A DNA stretch of 52,683 nucleotides from an uncultured Bacteroidales bacterium (GTDB lineage Bacteria > Bacteroidota > Bacteroidia > Bacteroidales > F082): the NCBI GenBank assembly GCA_937906455.1, contig CALCYT010000021.1:1-52683 (forward strand), written 5' to 3'. The notes under the pieces were generated by a model. It made no database searches. It was given only the letters and a program-made list of their open reading frames with translations, and was not told the DNA's origin. This document shows, in pieces, positions 7,044 through 17,021 of the stretch. Positions within the stretch are counted from its first letter, which is position 1; each line of letters begins with the position of its first letter. A program made the position numbers and the translations under genes.

Positions 7044-9608
7044 ATGAAAAATTATCTACTATTGATTTTCACTGCGGCATTCAGCATGAGTCTGTTTGCG
7101 CAGGAGGTTGTCACCGACACTGTCAGTGGCAACACCGTGATGCCGACGATTATCATGATTGACACGGATTATGACGAGACCAACAGCTCGACGGACATCT
7201 CGAGCTTTTTGCAGTCGTCGCGCGACGCGTTCAACAACATCGCGGCATATAACCTGAGTTCGAGGAGATTCCGTGTCCGCGCGTTTGACTCGAAATACAC
7301 CGACGTGATGATTAACGGCGTGCTGATGAACGACCCTGACGGCGGTCGTCCTTACTACTCCAACTGGGGCGGACTGAACGACGTGATGCGCAACTCGGTC
7401 ATCACGATGAACACCGGTGTCACATACGAGAGCTTCGGCGGTCCTGCCGGCGTGACGGCCATCTCGACGAGAGCGGGCAACTACCGCAAGCAGTTGTCGT
7501 TGAGTTACTCGTTGTCAAACCGTTCCTACCAGCATCGTCTTATGGCGACATACAGCACCGGCATGATGAAGAACGGCTGGGCTTTTGCGGCATCTGTTTC
7601 GGGGCGTTACACCCCGATGAACAGCTCTCTGAGCTGGCCGGAAGGCACTTGGTACACCGGCACGAGCTATTTCCTCTCGGCAGAGAAGAAAATCAACAGA
7701 CAGCATTCATTAGGCTTCCTCGTGTTCGGCTCGCCGTCGGAACGCGCCGCCTCGTCACCGGCCGTGCAGGAGGCATTCGACCTTCTCGGGACGAACTATT
7801 ATAACCCTAACTGGGGCTGGCAGACCGACGAAAACGGCAATAAGTTCATGCGTAACGCCCGCGTGAGCTCTTATCACCAGCCGATGTTCCAGCTGCAACA
7901 TTACTGGACACCTAACGAAAAATGGCAGATTAACACCACGGCGTATCTGTGGTTCGGCAAAGGCGGCTCCACGTCATTGGAATGGGGCGAGGCGGCCGAC
8001 CCGCGTCCGGATTATTACCGTAACCTCCCAAGTTATTACAAATATATGCTCGACCTCGGGAAGGACGGTTATACACAAGAGGGCTATGAGGCATATAAAC
8101 AACAGTGGATTGAAAATGAATATGTGCACCAAATCAACTGGGACGAGCTGTATGCGGCTAATCTGAGAAACCTCAAGACCATCAACAACGCCAACAACAC
8201 CGCAGGCAACACCATCAGCGGTTATTTCTCGAAATATATAGTGGAGGAACGCCGTCAGGATAAGCTGCAATACGGTCTCACAAGTAATTTCAAATACGAG
8301 TTCAACCCGAATCTGCATCTTTACGGCGGACTGAAAGCCGGAATATCAAAGACACACTATTATAAGAAGGTGGCCGACCTCCTCGGCGGCGACTATTATC
8401 TTGACATCGACAAATACGCCGATGGCGAGGCATTCGACATCTCCGACGAACAACAGGTGAATATCCGCAACAAGAACCACGTCGCGAAGGTGGGCGACAT
8501 CATCGGATACGACTATATCGCCAACGTCAACAAAGTGATTCTGTGGAGCCAGCTCACCTACGTGAAAAACCGCTGGTCAACATTCGTCGGCTTGGAGGCT
8601 GACTACACACAGATGTACCGCACCGGTAACTTCGAGAACGGACGGTTCCTCGGCGAGCTGTCGTATGGCGACTCCGAGAAAATCAACCAGTTTGCCGGCG
8701 GATTCAAGGCCGGTGGCAGCTACGCCCTCAACGGACGTAACTACATAGTGTTCAATGCCATGCTGAAGAGCCAGGCTCCTGAGTTCAGAAGCGTCTTCGT
8801 GGCACCGCGCGTGCGTAACACCATCATCAACGACGTTGACAATGAGAAGATTATGAGCTTCGACCTCGGTTACGAATACCGCTCGCCATTCATGAAGGCT
8901 CGCCTGAGCGCTTATCGTACACAGTTCTACGACCTCACCTGGAACCGCTCGTTCTATTATGAGTCAACAGGTAAGTTCGTCAACTATATCATGAACGACA
9001 TCAACCAATATGCGCAAGGCATTGAGTTGGGCGCCGACATCAACATCACACCCACGATCAGCACACAGATAGCGGGCACGGTGGGCGAACACCGCTATTC
9101 AAACCGCCCGAAAGTGTATGTTTATGAGGACAACAACGCTAACCCGATCTATGAGGGCGAGACGGTGTATCTGAAGAATTACTATGTGGGTGAGATGCCG
9201 CAGACGGCAGGCTCCATAGGATTGAAATACAACTCACCGAAATACTGGTGGATCAGCTTGAACGCCAACTTCTTCTCAGAGTATTACCTCGCGGTGAACC
9301 CGACAAACCACGTGAAAGACGCCTTCGAGGGACTCTATGAGGAAGACTACCGCACCGACATGCTTCTCAAACAGAAGAAACTCGACGACGCCTTCACTCT
9401 CGACCTCTACGCAGGCAAGTCGTGGACGTGGAAAGGATATTATATCTTGCTTAACGTGAGCGTCAACAACGTGCTCAACAACAAGGACATAATTCTTTAC
9501 GGATATGAACAGCTGCGTTCCGACTATGACGACCCGGAGAGGTTCCCGGAGAAGTATTCTTACCTTTACGGAATCAATTATTTCGTGAGTCTAACAATAA
9601 GATATTAA
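7044..9608 (+). CDS. TonB-dependent outer-membrane receptor
   Basis: This 854-residue protein has a signal peptide (1-19, ...SLFAQ). An N-terminal plug domain follows directly (FRVRAFDSKYTDVMINGVLMNDPDGGR about 86-112, then GGPAGVTAISTRAG), then a long region of alternating aromatic/polar strands ending in an aromatic C-terminus (SLTIRY), as in 22-strand barrels. The N-terminal carboxypeptidase-like extension common in SusC proteins is absent and no SusD follows, so this is not a classical glycan PUL. It is the first gene of a plus-strand run with two DUF5689 lipoproteins, which may be its surface partners. The substrate is unknown; see the secreted EEP-family enzyme next door. Confidence 0.9.
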   Translation: MKNYLLLIFTAAFSMSLFAQEVVTDTVSGNTVMPTIIMIDTDYDETNSSTDISSFLQSSRDAFNNIAAYNLSSRRFRVRAFDSKYTDVMINGVLMNDPDGGRPYYSNWGGLNDVMRNSVITMNTGVTYESFGGPAGVTAISTRAGNYRKQLSLSYSLSNRSYQHRLMATYSTGMMKNGWAFAASVSGRYTPMNSSLSWPEGTWYTGTSYFLSAEKKINRQHSLGFLVFGSPSERAASSPAVQEAFDLLGTNYYNPNWGWQTDENGNKFMRNARVSSYHQPMFQLQHYWTPNEKWQINTTAYLWFGKGGSTSLEWGEAADPRPDYYRNLPSYYKYMLDLGKDGYTQEGYEAYKQQWIENEYVHQINWDELYAANLRNLKTINNANNTAGNTISGYFSKYIVEERRQDKLQYGLTSNFKYEFNPNLHLYGGLKAGISKTHYYKKVADLLGGDYYLDIDKYADGEAFDISDEQQVNIRNKNHVAKVGDIIGYDYIANVNKVILWSQLTYVKNRWSTFVGLEADYTQMYRTGNFENGRFLGELSYGDSEKINQFAGGFKAGGSYALNGRNYIVFNAMLKSQAPEFRSVFVAPRVRNTIINDVDNEKIMSFDLGYEYRSPFMKARLSAYRTQFYDLTWNRSFYYESTGKFVNYIMNDINQYAQGIELGADINITPTISTQIAGTVGEHRYSNRPKVYVYEDNNANPIYEGETVYLKNYYVGEMPQTAGSIGLKYNSPKYWWISLNANFFSEYYLAVNPTNHVKDAFEGLYEEDYRTDMLLKQKKLDDAFTLDLYAGKSWTWKGYYILLNVSVNNVLNNKDIILYGYEQLRSDYDDPERFPEKYSYLYGINYFVSLTIRY

Positions 9609-9629
9609 TCAATGGAAAGGAGTATTACC

Positions 9630-11399
9630 ATGAAAAAAATCACAATATTATTAATAGGTGTAACAATTCTGTTGTTTTCTTGTAAGAAAGACCTTGATCA
9701 GCCGGGCATCAACGAGTTTCCGACGGGCAATGTGTGGACAGTGGGTCAGATACTCGACACTCTTGCCAACGGGACATTCCAATTTGACAAGGAATGGCAT
9801 CAAAATGCCGTAGTGAAAGGTTATGTGATCGCTGATGAGACTGGCGGAAACATCTATCGCACCTTCTATCTGAGAGGCGAGGACGGCAGATGTATCGCTG
9901 TTTACAGAAAAGGCTCCGGCGACGGCGGCAGCGAGTCGTTCAACGTGAAGACAGGCGACCATATCGGCTATTCGCTTTATGGCTCAATCATCTCGGAATA
10001 CAGCAAGCTTCCGCAGATTCAAGTACAGGAATATGACCCTAACAAATTGATTGTCATATACGAAAGAGGCTGCTACGATATGGTGCAACCCGTAAGCACA
10101 ACCATAGAGGATGTCAATGCGGGCGAGCATCTGTGCGACTTGGTGAAGCTGAGCGACGTGCAGTTTGAGAGCTATCAGGGACTCACTTACGCGGCTAACG
10201 GAACCACCACAAACAGAAATCTCGTCTCATGCGCCGGAGAGTCTATCATTGTCCGTACGAGCGGTTACGCCTCGTTTGCCGAAGAGTATCTTCCTGAGGG
10301 AAGAGGCGCGCTGACAAGCATAGTGTCGCTCTACAATACCACCTGGCAGCTCTTGCTCCGCAACACTTCCGATGTCGATATGAATGAAAAGAGATGCGGT
10401 GAAGGCGGTGATTTGATGGAACTGCCTTATACTCAGTATTTTACCTCGTCGTTCGGGACTTACACCACCTATAACGTGGCAGGCGACCAGACTTGGATTA
10501 TCGACTATGAGACTGCAAAGATGTCAGGCAAGGAAGGCTCTGAGTTCTATGAAAATGAAGACTGGCTCATCTCCTCACCTGTTGAAATCACAGGTGTTGA
10601 ACATGCCAAGGCAATTGTCAACTATGTCGCGCAATACAATGGTCCCGCTGATGACGTGACAATCCGGATTTCATCGGACTATGTTTACGGCGAAAATCCT
10701 GCCGACTATAACTGGACTAAGCTTGAAGCGGAATTTTCGAACACCGGCGGATGGAGCGACTTCCAAGACATCACGATAAGTCTTGACGAGTACATCGGAG
10801 ACACCGTGACAATAGCCATCAAGTTCATCTCGTCGGCGACACAGTCGCGTACCATCGAAATCAAGAGCATCAGCATTGAGGACGGCGAGCCTGCGCCAAC
10901 GCCACAGGTGATTTTCCAAGAGACATTCGGCCAAAGCCAGGGCGACTTCATAATAAACGATGTGTTCCTCTCGCCGGAACTCAGTTTTGTTTGGAAATTC
11001 AGCTCAAGTTACGGCATGGTGGCAAGCGCCTTCACAAACAACACAAGCTATGCGTCGGAGAGCTGGCTCATCTCGCCGTCAATAGACATGAGTGAATACA
11101 CCAACGCCGTCATGACATTTGACCACGCCGCCAACAAGCTTAATAACGGCAGTCCGGCTGACTATTACTTCGTCATGGTGTCAACAGATTATGAGGAGGG
11201 CATGGAAGATGACGCGACATGGACGCAACTCGAGGTGCCGACTTATCCGGCAGGAAACAGCTGGACATTCGTAAGCTCAGGTTCTATCGACATGACCGCT
11301 TATTTAGGACATGACAACGTGCATATCGCATTCAAATACACCAGCGAAAACGGCAACTCGGGCTCATGGGAAATCAAGAATGTGTTAATTAGTGAATAA
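9630..11399 (+). CDS. DUF5689 lipoprotein with two choice-of-anchor/cleaved-adhesin-like modules
   Basis: I place the start at 9630, not at the earlier in-frame ATG at 9612. It is preceded at about 8 nt by AAGGAG and begins a proper lipoprotein signal peptide, MKKITILLIGVTILLFSC, with C18 as lipid site. The 589-residue product has a DUF5689 domain (about 20-250), marked by FPTGNVWTVGQIL, YVIADETGGN and a SEYSKLPQIQV strand. Two similar beta-sandwich modules follow at about 260-415 and 425-589; each has a W-S/SW-LISSP/LISPSI pattern typical of choice-of-anchor J or cleaved-adhesin domains. It is probably displayed on the outer membrane and paired with the receptor upstream. Its ligand is unknown. 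Confidence 0.8.
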   Translation: MKKITILLIGVTILLFSCKKDLDQPGINEFPTGNVWTVGQILDTLANGTFQFDKEWHQNAVVKGYVIADETGGNIYRTFYLRGEDGRCIAVYRKGSGDGGSESFNVKTGDHIGYSLYGSIISEYSKLPQIQVQEYDPNKLIVIYERGCYDMVQPVSTTIEDVNAGEHLCDLVKLSDVQFESYQGLTYAANGTTTNRNLVSCAGESIIVRTSGYASFAEEYLPEGRGALTSIVSLYNTTWQLLLRNTSDVDMNEKRCGEGGDLMELPYTQYFTSSFGTYTTYNVAGDQTWIIDYETAKMSGKEGSEFYENEDWLISSPVEITGVEHAKAIVNYVAQYNGPADDVTIRISSDYVYGENPADYNWTKLEAEFSNTGGWSDFQDITISLDEYIGDTVTIAIKFISSATQSRTIEIKSISIEDGEPAPTPQVIFQETFGQSQGDFIINDVFLSPELSFVWKFSSSYGMVASAFTNNTSYASESWLISPSIDMSEYTNAVMTFDHAANKLNNGSPADYYFVMVSTDYEEGMEDDATWTQLEVPTYPAGNSWTFVSSGSIDMTAYLGHDNVHIAFKYTSENGNSGSWEIKNVLISE

Positions 11400-11426
11400 A
11401 TTGTTGATAATCAAAATATTAAAGAA

Positions 11427-12614
11427 ATGTTAAAGTCAATAAAAAAATATGGTGTATTAGTTCTCGTGACGATGATGGCGTTGTCGTCATGCATTGATAA
11501 AAACGCGAGAAAGAACAATTATCCGACACCAAACGTCAATTTCACGCTTCCTGAGGGCGAGGTCTATACCATCGACACGCTGTTATATATGTGGCATGCC
11601 GAGGGTACACATCAATTCACCCAAGATGCCTCCGTTTATGGCACGGTGATTGCAGACGAGACCTCCGGAAACCTTTACAAGGCGGCATTTATCCAGGATG
11701 GCGACAAGGCGATAGAGCTTTACATGAAGAGCACCAGCGGTCTGCGCATAGGCGACTATATCCGTGTGTATCTGAAAGGTGCCACCTTGTCGGAATACAG
11801 CGGCACACCTCAGATTCAGGACCTTGAGCCTAAAAACATCACAATTCTTGAGAACAACGTGGAGCTCAACCCCGACACGATCAGTACAACGGACGTGAAC
11901 AGCAATTATATCTGTCATCTCGTCACGTTCGAGAATGTGGAGTTCAGTGCCGCTGACCGTGACAACACATACGCGCCAAGCGACGCTTACGGGCAGTTCA
12001 ACCTGAATGAATATGACGAGAATTGCAATCTGCTCAACAGCTCTATTATTGTGAGAACGAGTAACTATGCAAGTTTCGCCGACACTAAGCTCCCTCAAGG
12101 CAAGGGTACAATCACAGGAATCATCACCTATTACAGCACCTCAAGCGTCTATCAGTTCACCATCCGCTCATTGTCGGAAGTCAAGATGGACGGCGAGCCT
12201 TGCGAGGAATCGATTGTGGCTCCTGTAGGCACCGGTGCTGAGGATGACCCGTTTAACATCTCGGCAGCTATCGTCCATCAAGGAGATACGGCGCAATGGA
12301 TTAGAGGTGTTGTCGTGGGCTCGGCCAATATCGCCACCGGATCAATCACCAATGACTCCCATATCTCATGGGGTCCGGAGTTCACGGAGAATGCCAACAT
12401 CACCAACATCATTTTGGCTGATAGCGACGATGAAAGAGACATCAACAAATGTGTGGTGGTGTATCTGCCAAGCAATGCCGAGTCGGGAATCCGCGACATC
12501 AACCTGAAAGATCATCCGGAAAATCTTGGCAAGACCCTGAAGGTCAAAGGCGATTTGAAGGCTTTCTTGGGCAAGTCAGGAATGAAAAACACAAATGAAT
12601 ACGAACTGAACTAA
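11427..12614 (+). CDS. DUF5689 / DUF6359-type lipoprotein
   Basis: This 395-residue lipoprotein has C22 in the lipobox MMALSSC. The region at about 30-245 is a paralogue of the DUF5689 domain of the preceding gene; YGTVIADETSGNLYKAAF and LSEYSGTPQIQ align with matching segments there. The C-terminal part (about 262-395, from GTGAEDDPFNISAA) resembles DUF6359, an OB-fold-like domain. Both domain types are common in secreted Bacteroidota proteins near nucleases, so the product may bind a substrate for the TonB receptor; this is inferred from context. It lies 27 bases after the previous gene and 17 before the next, consistent with one transcript. Confidence 0.75.
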   Translation: MLKSIKKYGVLVLVTMMALSSCIDKNARKNNYPTPNVNFTLPEGEVYTIDTLLYMWHAEGTHQFTQDASVYGTVIADETSGNLYKAAFIQDGDKAIELYMKSTSGLRIGDYIRVYLKGATLSEYSGTPQIQDLEPKNITILENNVELNPDTISTTDVNSNYICHLVTFENVEFSAADRDNTYAPSDAYGQFNLNEYDENCNLLNSSIIVRTSNYASFADTKLPQGKGTITGIITYYSTSSVYQFTIRSLSEVKMDGEPCEESIVAPVGTGAEDDPFNISAAIVHQGDTAQWIRGVVVGSANIATGSITNDSHISWGPEFTENANITNIILADSDDERDINKCVVVYLPSNAESGIRDINLKDHPENLGKTLKVKGDLKAFLGKSGMKNTNEYELN

Positions 12615-12631
12615 TTGATTTTTAGACAATT

Positions 12632-13369
12632 ATGGCAGAAAACTTAGTTATCATCCCAACGTATAACGAAAAGGAGAACATTGAGAGAATCATCCGATAC
12701 GTCTTTAATCTTCCGATGGCGTTCGATATTTTGGTTGTCGAGGACAATAGTCCCGATGGCACCGCGGATATCGTGAAACGCCTGATGCATGAGTTCCCCG
12801 ATAGGCTCTTCATTGAGGAGAGGAAGGGCAAACTCGGTCTCGGGACAGCTTATATTCATGGCTTTAAATGGGCGTTAGAGCGTGATTATCAATATGTTAC
12901 TGAGATGGATGCCGACTTTTCGCATAACCCCGACGACCTCATCCGTCTGCATGACGCTTGTGCCAACGGTGCCGACCTCGCCGTGGGCTCGCGTTACAAA
13001 TGCGGCGTCAACGTGGTGAACTGGCCAATGGGCAGAGTGCTGATGTCGTATTATGCCTCGGCATACGTCCGTTTTGTGACAGGCATGACGGTGCGCGACA
13101 CCACTGCCGGATTTGTTTGCTATACACGTAAGGTGTTGGAAACCATCGACTTCGACAGGATAAAATTCATAGGATACGCCTTCCAGATAGAGATGAAATA
13201 CACCGCCTGGAAACTCGGATTCAAGATTGAGGAGGTGTCGATAATCTTCACCGACCGACGCGAAGGCACCTCAAAGATGTCGGGCGGCATATTCAGAGAG
13301 GCCATCTTCGGCGTCATCAACTTGAGATGGAGAGGGATGTTGGGTAAAATAAAACCAAGACAGCAGTAA
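12632..13369 (+). CDS. Polyprenyl-phosphate mannosyl/glucosyltransferase (DPM1-like GT2)
   Basis: This 245-residue GT-A glycosyltransferase lacks membrane segments. IPTYNEKENI opens the nucleotide-sugar fold, VVEDNSPDGT (35-44) is characteristic of the dolichyl/undecaprenyl-phosphate mannose synthase branch, and the DxD metal site is D93-A-D95 in MDADFSHNP. It would transfer a hexose from a nucleotide sugar to a polyprenyl phosphate, making a lipid-linked donor for GT39/ArnT-type transferases; one such transferase is encoded at 45.5 kb. Its stop codon overlaps the dihydroorotase start (TAATG), so the two are translationally coupled. Confidence 0.88.
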   Translation: MAENLVIIPTYNEKENIERIIRYVFNLPMAFDILVVEDNSPDGTADIVKRLMHEFPDRLFIEERKGKLGLGTAYIHGFKWALERDYQYVTEMDADFSHNPDDLIRLHDACANGADLAVGSRYKCGVNVVNWPMGRVLMSYYASAYVRFVTGMTVRDTTAGFVCYTRKVLETIDFDRIKFIGYAFQIEMKYTAWKLGFKIEEVSIIFTDRREGTSKMSGGIFREAIFGVINLRWRGMLGKIKPRQQ

Positions 13370-14715
13370 TGGGCTATATCATTAAAAACGCGACACTTGT
13401 CAACGAGGGGAAGACCACGCTGGCAAGTGTCGTCATAAATGGAGATAAAATCGGAAAAATCATTTTTGGGAAAAATGATTTTTCCGGTGGGAATGTCATT
13501 GATGCTTCAGGATTATACCTGATGCCCGGAGTCATTGATGAGCATGTGCACTTCCGTGAGCCGGGACTGACACAGAAAGCCGACATCTTAACCGAGAGCC
13601 GCGCTGCTGTCGCGGGAGGCGTGACATCGTTCATGGAGATGCCCAACACCATGCCGCAGACTACAACGCAGGAGCTTCTTAAACAGAAATACGACCTCGC
13701 ATCACGGAAATCAGCGGCGAACTTCGCGTTTTATATAGGCGCGACAAACGATAACATCGAAGAGATAACAAAGACCGACCCGAAAATGGTGTGTGGCATA
13801 AAGCTGTTCATGGGCTCAAGCACGGGAAACATGCTCGTCAATGAAGATGAGGCTCTCGTCAGGCTGTTCAAAGAGTCTCCGTGTCTGATAGCGGCACATT
13901 GCGAGGATGAACAGATCATACAAGCCAACACGTTGTCTTACAAGGACTTGGCATCAAAAGGCGATGTCATCGCCGATGCACGCCTTCATCCTCTTGTGAG
14001 GACTGCGGAGGCATGCTATAAATCGACCGCCAAGGCCGTTGACATGGCTGCAAAACATGGTGCCAAGCTGCATGTCATGCACATCTCCACCAAGTCGGAA
14101 CTGGATTTGTTTAGAAACGATATCCCATTGAAAGACAAGAAGATAACAGCTGAGACATGCCCGCATTACCTTACTTTCTGCGATAAAGACTACGAGGAGA
14201 GAGGCTATGCGATAAAATGCAATCCGGCGATTAAGACGGCTTCAGACCGCTCCGCCTTACGTAAGGCGTTGAGCGACGGGCATATCGACACTATCGGCAC
14301 CGACCATGCGCCGCATCTGTGGCAGGAGAAGTTCACCGATGGCTATTTCACGGCCAAATCAGGCTTCCCGTCGATACAAAACAGCCTCGACCTTATGCTC
14401 AGCCTTTACCATGAAGGCGTTGTGACCTTGCCGCAAGTCGTGAGACTGATGTGCCATAACCCCGCTGAGCTGTACCAAATCAAAGACAGAGGGTTTGTCC
14501 GCGAGGGCTATTTCGCCGACCTCGTCTTAGTCGATTTGAATCAGGAAAAACGCATCCGTAATGCTGATATGCTCTACAAATGCGGCTGGACACCTTACGA
14601 GGGCATGACGGTGAAATCGCAGGTGACACACACCTTCGTGAACGGGAATCTCGTCTATCATGACGGAGTCGTTGAAGACAATATTTTTGGTAAACCATTG
14701 GAATTTAACAGATAA
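13369..14715 (+). CDS. pyrC: Dihydroorotase
   Basis: This 448-residue amidohydrolase of the pyrimidine pathway interconverts carbamoyl-aspartate and dihydroorotate. Visible are the zinc-binding H59-V-H61 in DEHVHFREPG, the carbamylated lysine K145 in GIKLFMGSSTGNM, and a C-terminal metal/active-site TDHAPH near residue 305. Length and motifs fit the type I (allantoinase-like) form widespread in Bacteroidota. Its start overlaps the stop of the glycosyltransferase by one base. The lipoprotein behind it starts 1 nt after its stop. Confidence 0.92.
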   Translation: MGYIIKNATLVNEGKTTLASVVINGDKIGKIIFGKNDFSGGNVIDASGLYLMPGVIDEHVHFREPGLTQKADILTESRAAVAGGVTSFMEMPNTMPQTTTQELLKQKYDLASRKSAANFAFYIGATNDNIEEITKTDPKMVCGIKLFMGSSTGNMLVNEDEALVRLFKESPCLIAAHCEDEQIIQANTLSYKDLASKGDVIADARLHPLVRTAEACYKSTAKAVDMAAKHGAKLHVMHISTKSELDLFRNDIPLKDKKITAETCPHYLTFCDKDYEERGYAIKCNPAIKTASDRSALRKALSDGHIDTIGTDHAPHLWQEKFTDGYFTAKSGFPSIQNSLDLMLSLYHEGVVTLPQVVRLMCHNPAELYQIKDRGFVREGYFADLVLVDLNQEKRIRNADMLYKCGWTPYEGMTVKSQVTHTFVNGNLVYHDGVVEDNIFGKPLEFNR

Positions 14716-14716
14716 G

Positions 14717-15151
14717 ATGAAGAAGTTTTTGATTGTTATTTTGTTAGGAATCATGGCGTTTTCCTGTAAAGACAAGACAGTGAGACACGCACAGAAAGTT
14801 ATTCATTATTACGCCGAGACGGATTTGCCTTGGGTCATCTACTATTATGATGTGGTGGGCAAGGACTCGACATGGGTTGAGGAGAAGTGGTTTCATGAGA
14901 ACGGCGTGCTTCAGCTTGAAGGTAAAATCGTTGATAATCATAGGGAAGGAGAGTTTAAAGGCTATTTTCCCTCCGGAGAGCTGATGAGCGTCGGCAAGTT
15001 TGAAAAAGGTCTTCGCGAAGGCAAGGGCAAGATTTATTTTGAAGACGGCAAGGTGAACGTTGAGAACGAGTATCGCAACGGGAAGCCTTATGGTCTCTGG
15101 ATATATTACAACGAAGACGGCGACCTCGTCGAGGTAAAGGAGTACAAGTGA
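14717..15151 (+). CDS. MORN-repeat lipoprotein (YwqK-like)
   Basis: I use the ATG at 14717 because it opens a clean lipoprotein signal (MKKFLIVILLGIMAFSC, C17). An in-frame ATG at 14660 would lie inside pyrC. The 144-residue product has MORN-like repeats, for example GEFKGYFPSGELMSVGKF, GKGKIYFEDGKVNVENEY and GLWIYYNEDGDLVEVKEY. Such proteins are annotated as toxin-antitoxin component YwqK-like, but here no toxin partner is seen and the function is unknown. It is anchored in the periplasm or outer membrane. Its stop overlaps tadA. Confidence 0.8.
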   Translation: MKKFLIVILLGIMAFSCKDKTVRHAQKVIHYYAETDLPWVIYYYDVVGKDSTWVEEKWFHENGVLQLEGKIVDNHREGEFKGYFPSGELMSVGKFEKGLREGKGKIYFEDGKVNVENEYRNGKPYGLWIYYNEDGDLVEVKEYK

Positions 15152-15591
15152 TGCTGTCGGTCTTTTCAGATGAGAACTATATGCGCCAGGCCTTGAACGA
15201 GGCCCAAGCCGCCGCTGATGCCGACGAGGTGCCTGTGGGTGCTGTCGTTGTGGTGAACGATAAAATCATCGCCCGCGCACATAATCAGGTGGAGCTGCTC
15301 ACCGATGTCACGGCTCATGCTGAGATATTGGCGATTACTGCAGCTTGTAATGCGCTGGGTTCCAAATACTTAGACGATTGTACCATTTATGTGACGCTTG
15401 AGCCTTGTGTGATGTGCGCGGGCGCGTTGGAACACTGCCATATCAAAAAGGTGGTGTGGGCATGCGACGACCCGAAAAACGGATTCAGCCGTCACGGTGA
15501 CCTCCTGCACCCGAAAACCGAAATAAAAAGAGGCATCCTCAAAGAAGAATGCCTCGAAGTGTTGACCGATTTCTTTAAAAAGAAACGTTAG
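15151..15591 (+). CDS. tadA: tRNA-specific adenosine deaminase
   Basis: This 146-residue zinc deaminase has H56-A-E58 and P85-C86-V-M-C89 as zinc and proton-shuttle residues, with the family sequence DEVPVGAVVV ahead of them. TadA converts A34 to inosine in tRNA-Arg(ACG). A GTG at 15148 is in frame, but the ATG at 15151 forms the classical TGATG overlap with the upstream stop and is preferred. The 3' end overlaps the stop codon of the convergent aminopeptidase gene by four bases (TTAG at 15588-15591 serves as TAG on one strand and TAA on the other). Confidence 0.9.
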   Translation: MLSVFSDENYMRQALNEAQAAADADEVPVGAVVVVNDKIIARAHNQVELLTDVTAHAEILAITAACNALGSKYLDDCTIYVTLEPCVMCAGALEHCHIKKVVWACDDPKNGFSRHGDLLHPKTEIKRGILKEECLEVLTDFFKKKR

Positions 15592-17021
15592 TCTTTCGTT
15601 GCCATGTCACGGAGGAAACGCATCAGCAGCCTCACGTGGATGCCGACGCCGCCTGCTGTCTTGTAATGGTCAGCCGTCTCGATGTACGCTGTCCCTGCGA
15701 TGTCGAAATGCACCCACGGATAGTCGGTGAAATGCTCAAGGAACTTGCCTGCGGTGATGGCGCCGCCGTATTTGCCACCCACGTTTTTGATGTCGGCGAG
15801 GTCTGACTTAATCAATTCGCCATATTCCTCATACATCGGGAACTTGACGAGGCGTTCATAGACGCGCTCGCCTGTCTCCTCAAGTTGTTTGTAAATATCT
15901 TCGGCGTCGTGTTCCATCGCCACTGTCGCCACCGGTCCGATGGCGTAGGCGGCGGCTCCTGTCAGGGTGGCGAAGTCGAACACCATCATAGGGTCATACT
16001 TCTTGGCGTATGCGAGGGCATCGGCGAGGATGAGACGTCCTTCCGCGTCGGTGTTCAGCACTTCCACGGTGGTGCCGTCATACATGGTGATGATGTCGCC
16101 TGTGACATGTGCGTTGCCGTCGATGCGGTTGTCGGTGGCAGGCACGAGAGCTATGACATGCACGGGCAGCTTGGCTTTTGCAGCGGCGTAAACGGTGCAC
16201 GCGACGGTGGCGGCACCCGACATGTCGTCTTTCATGTCGTTCATCGAGGACGACGGCTTGAGGTTGTAGCCTCCTGTGTCGAACACTATGCCTTTGCCGA
16301 CAAGCACTATAGGCTTCTCGTTGACGGCGTTTTCAGGCTTCCACTCAAGGATTGTGAACGTAGGCTCGTCGGGGCTTCCCGCGTTGACGGCGAGCAAGCC
16401 GCCCATCTTCAGCGATTCTATCTTCTTTTTGTTGAACACCTCGGCATCGCCTCCCACCGAACGCACCTTCTCGCTGATGAACTCGGCGAGTCTCTCGGCA
16501 TTCAGATGGTTGACAGGCTCATTCACGAGGTCGCGCGCCATCAAGGTGGCTTCAACGGTGACGTTGAGCTTGTCAACACAGTCGTCACAAGCGGTGCCTT
16601 CAAGGAAATAGATGGTTTTCAAGGTGTTAGGCTTGGCGTCGGTCTTGTATTTGTTGAACTCGTAGTTGGCGAGCATCATGCCTTCGGCGCAACCCATCTT
16701 CACACAGCGTTTGCCACCGATATTTTGAATCAGAACATCTTCGTATTTGTTATCGTTCAACCACTTGCATATCGATGCGCCCTTCTTGCGGCATCTCTCC
16801 ATGAATATGTTCTCAGACTCGTCGCCATCGATGAAGAAAATATGATAACACTCTGTGTATCTGTTGATTACGATGGTCTTACGCTTGTCGTCATCGTAAA
16901 TTTTCTTAGCATAACAGGATTCGTCGGTGCTGAGCCCGATGTTGTCGATATTTTCTATCGTATTGAGAATGAAAACCTTTGCGGATACCTTGTCGTCGTT
17001 TCTGAATTTTAATGTCGTCAT
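15588..17021 (-). CDS. Leucyl aminopeptidase, family M17
   Basis: This 477-residue cytosolic metallopeptidase has a divergent N-terminal domain and a C-terminal catalytic domain. GKGIVFDTGGYNLKPSSSM and MKDDMSGAA (about 240-275) carry metal-binding lysine and aspartates. NTDAEGRLILADAL (about 320-333) is the M17 signature with the catalytic arginine. The family usually has FDSGG; here it is FDTGG. It releases N-terminal residues from peptides. It is co-transcribed with the Kdo transferase, whose stop overlaps its start by four bases. Confidence 0.9.
   Translation of the reverse strand: MTTLKFRNDDKVSAKVFILNTIENIDNIGLSTDESCYAKKIYDDDKRKTIVINRYTECYHIFFIDGDESENIFMERCRKKGASICKWLNDNKYEDVLIQNIGGKRCVKMGCAEGMMLANYEFNKYKTDAKPNTLKTIYFLEGTACDDCVDKLNVTVEATLMARDLVNEPVNHLNAERLAEFISEKVRSVGGDAEVFNKKKIESLKMGGLLAVNAGSPDEPTFTILEWKPENAVNEKPIVLVGKGIVFDTGGYNLKPSSSMNDMKDDMSGAATVACTVYAAAKAKLPVHVIALVPATDNRIDGNAHVTGDIITMYDGTTVEVLNTDAEGRLILADALAYAKKYDPMMVFDFATLTGAAAYAIGPVATVAMEHDAEDIYKQLEETGERVYERLVKFPMYEEYGELIKSDLADIKNVGGKYGGAITAGKFLEHFTDYPWVHFDIAGTAYIETADHYKTAGGVGIHVRLLMRFLRDMATKD

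Noticed and set aside
15885..17012. A 375-codon open frame on the plus strand
   Set aside because: It is antisense to the well-supported M17 aminopeptidase, lies mostly in the complementary codon frame and shows no family motif.
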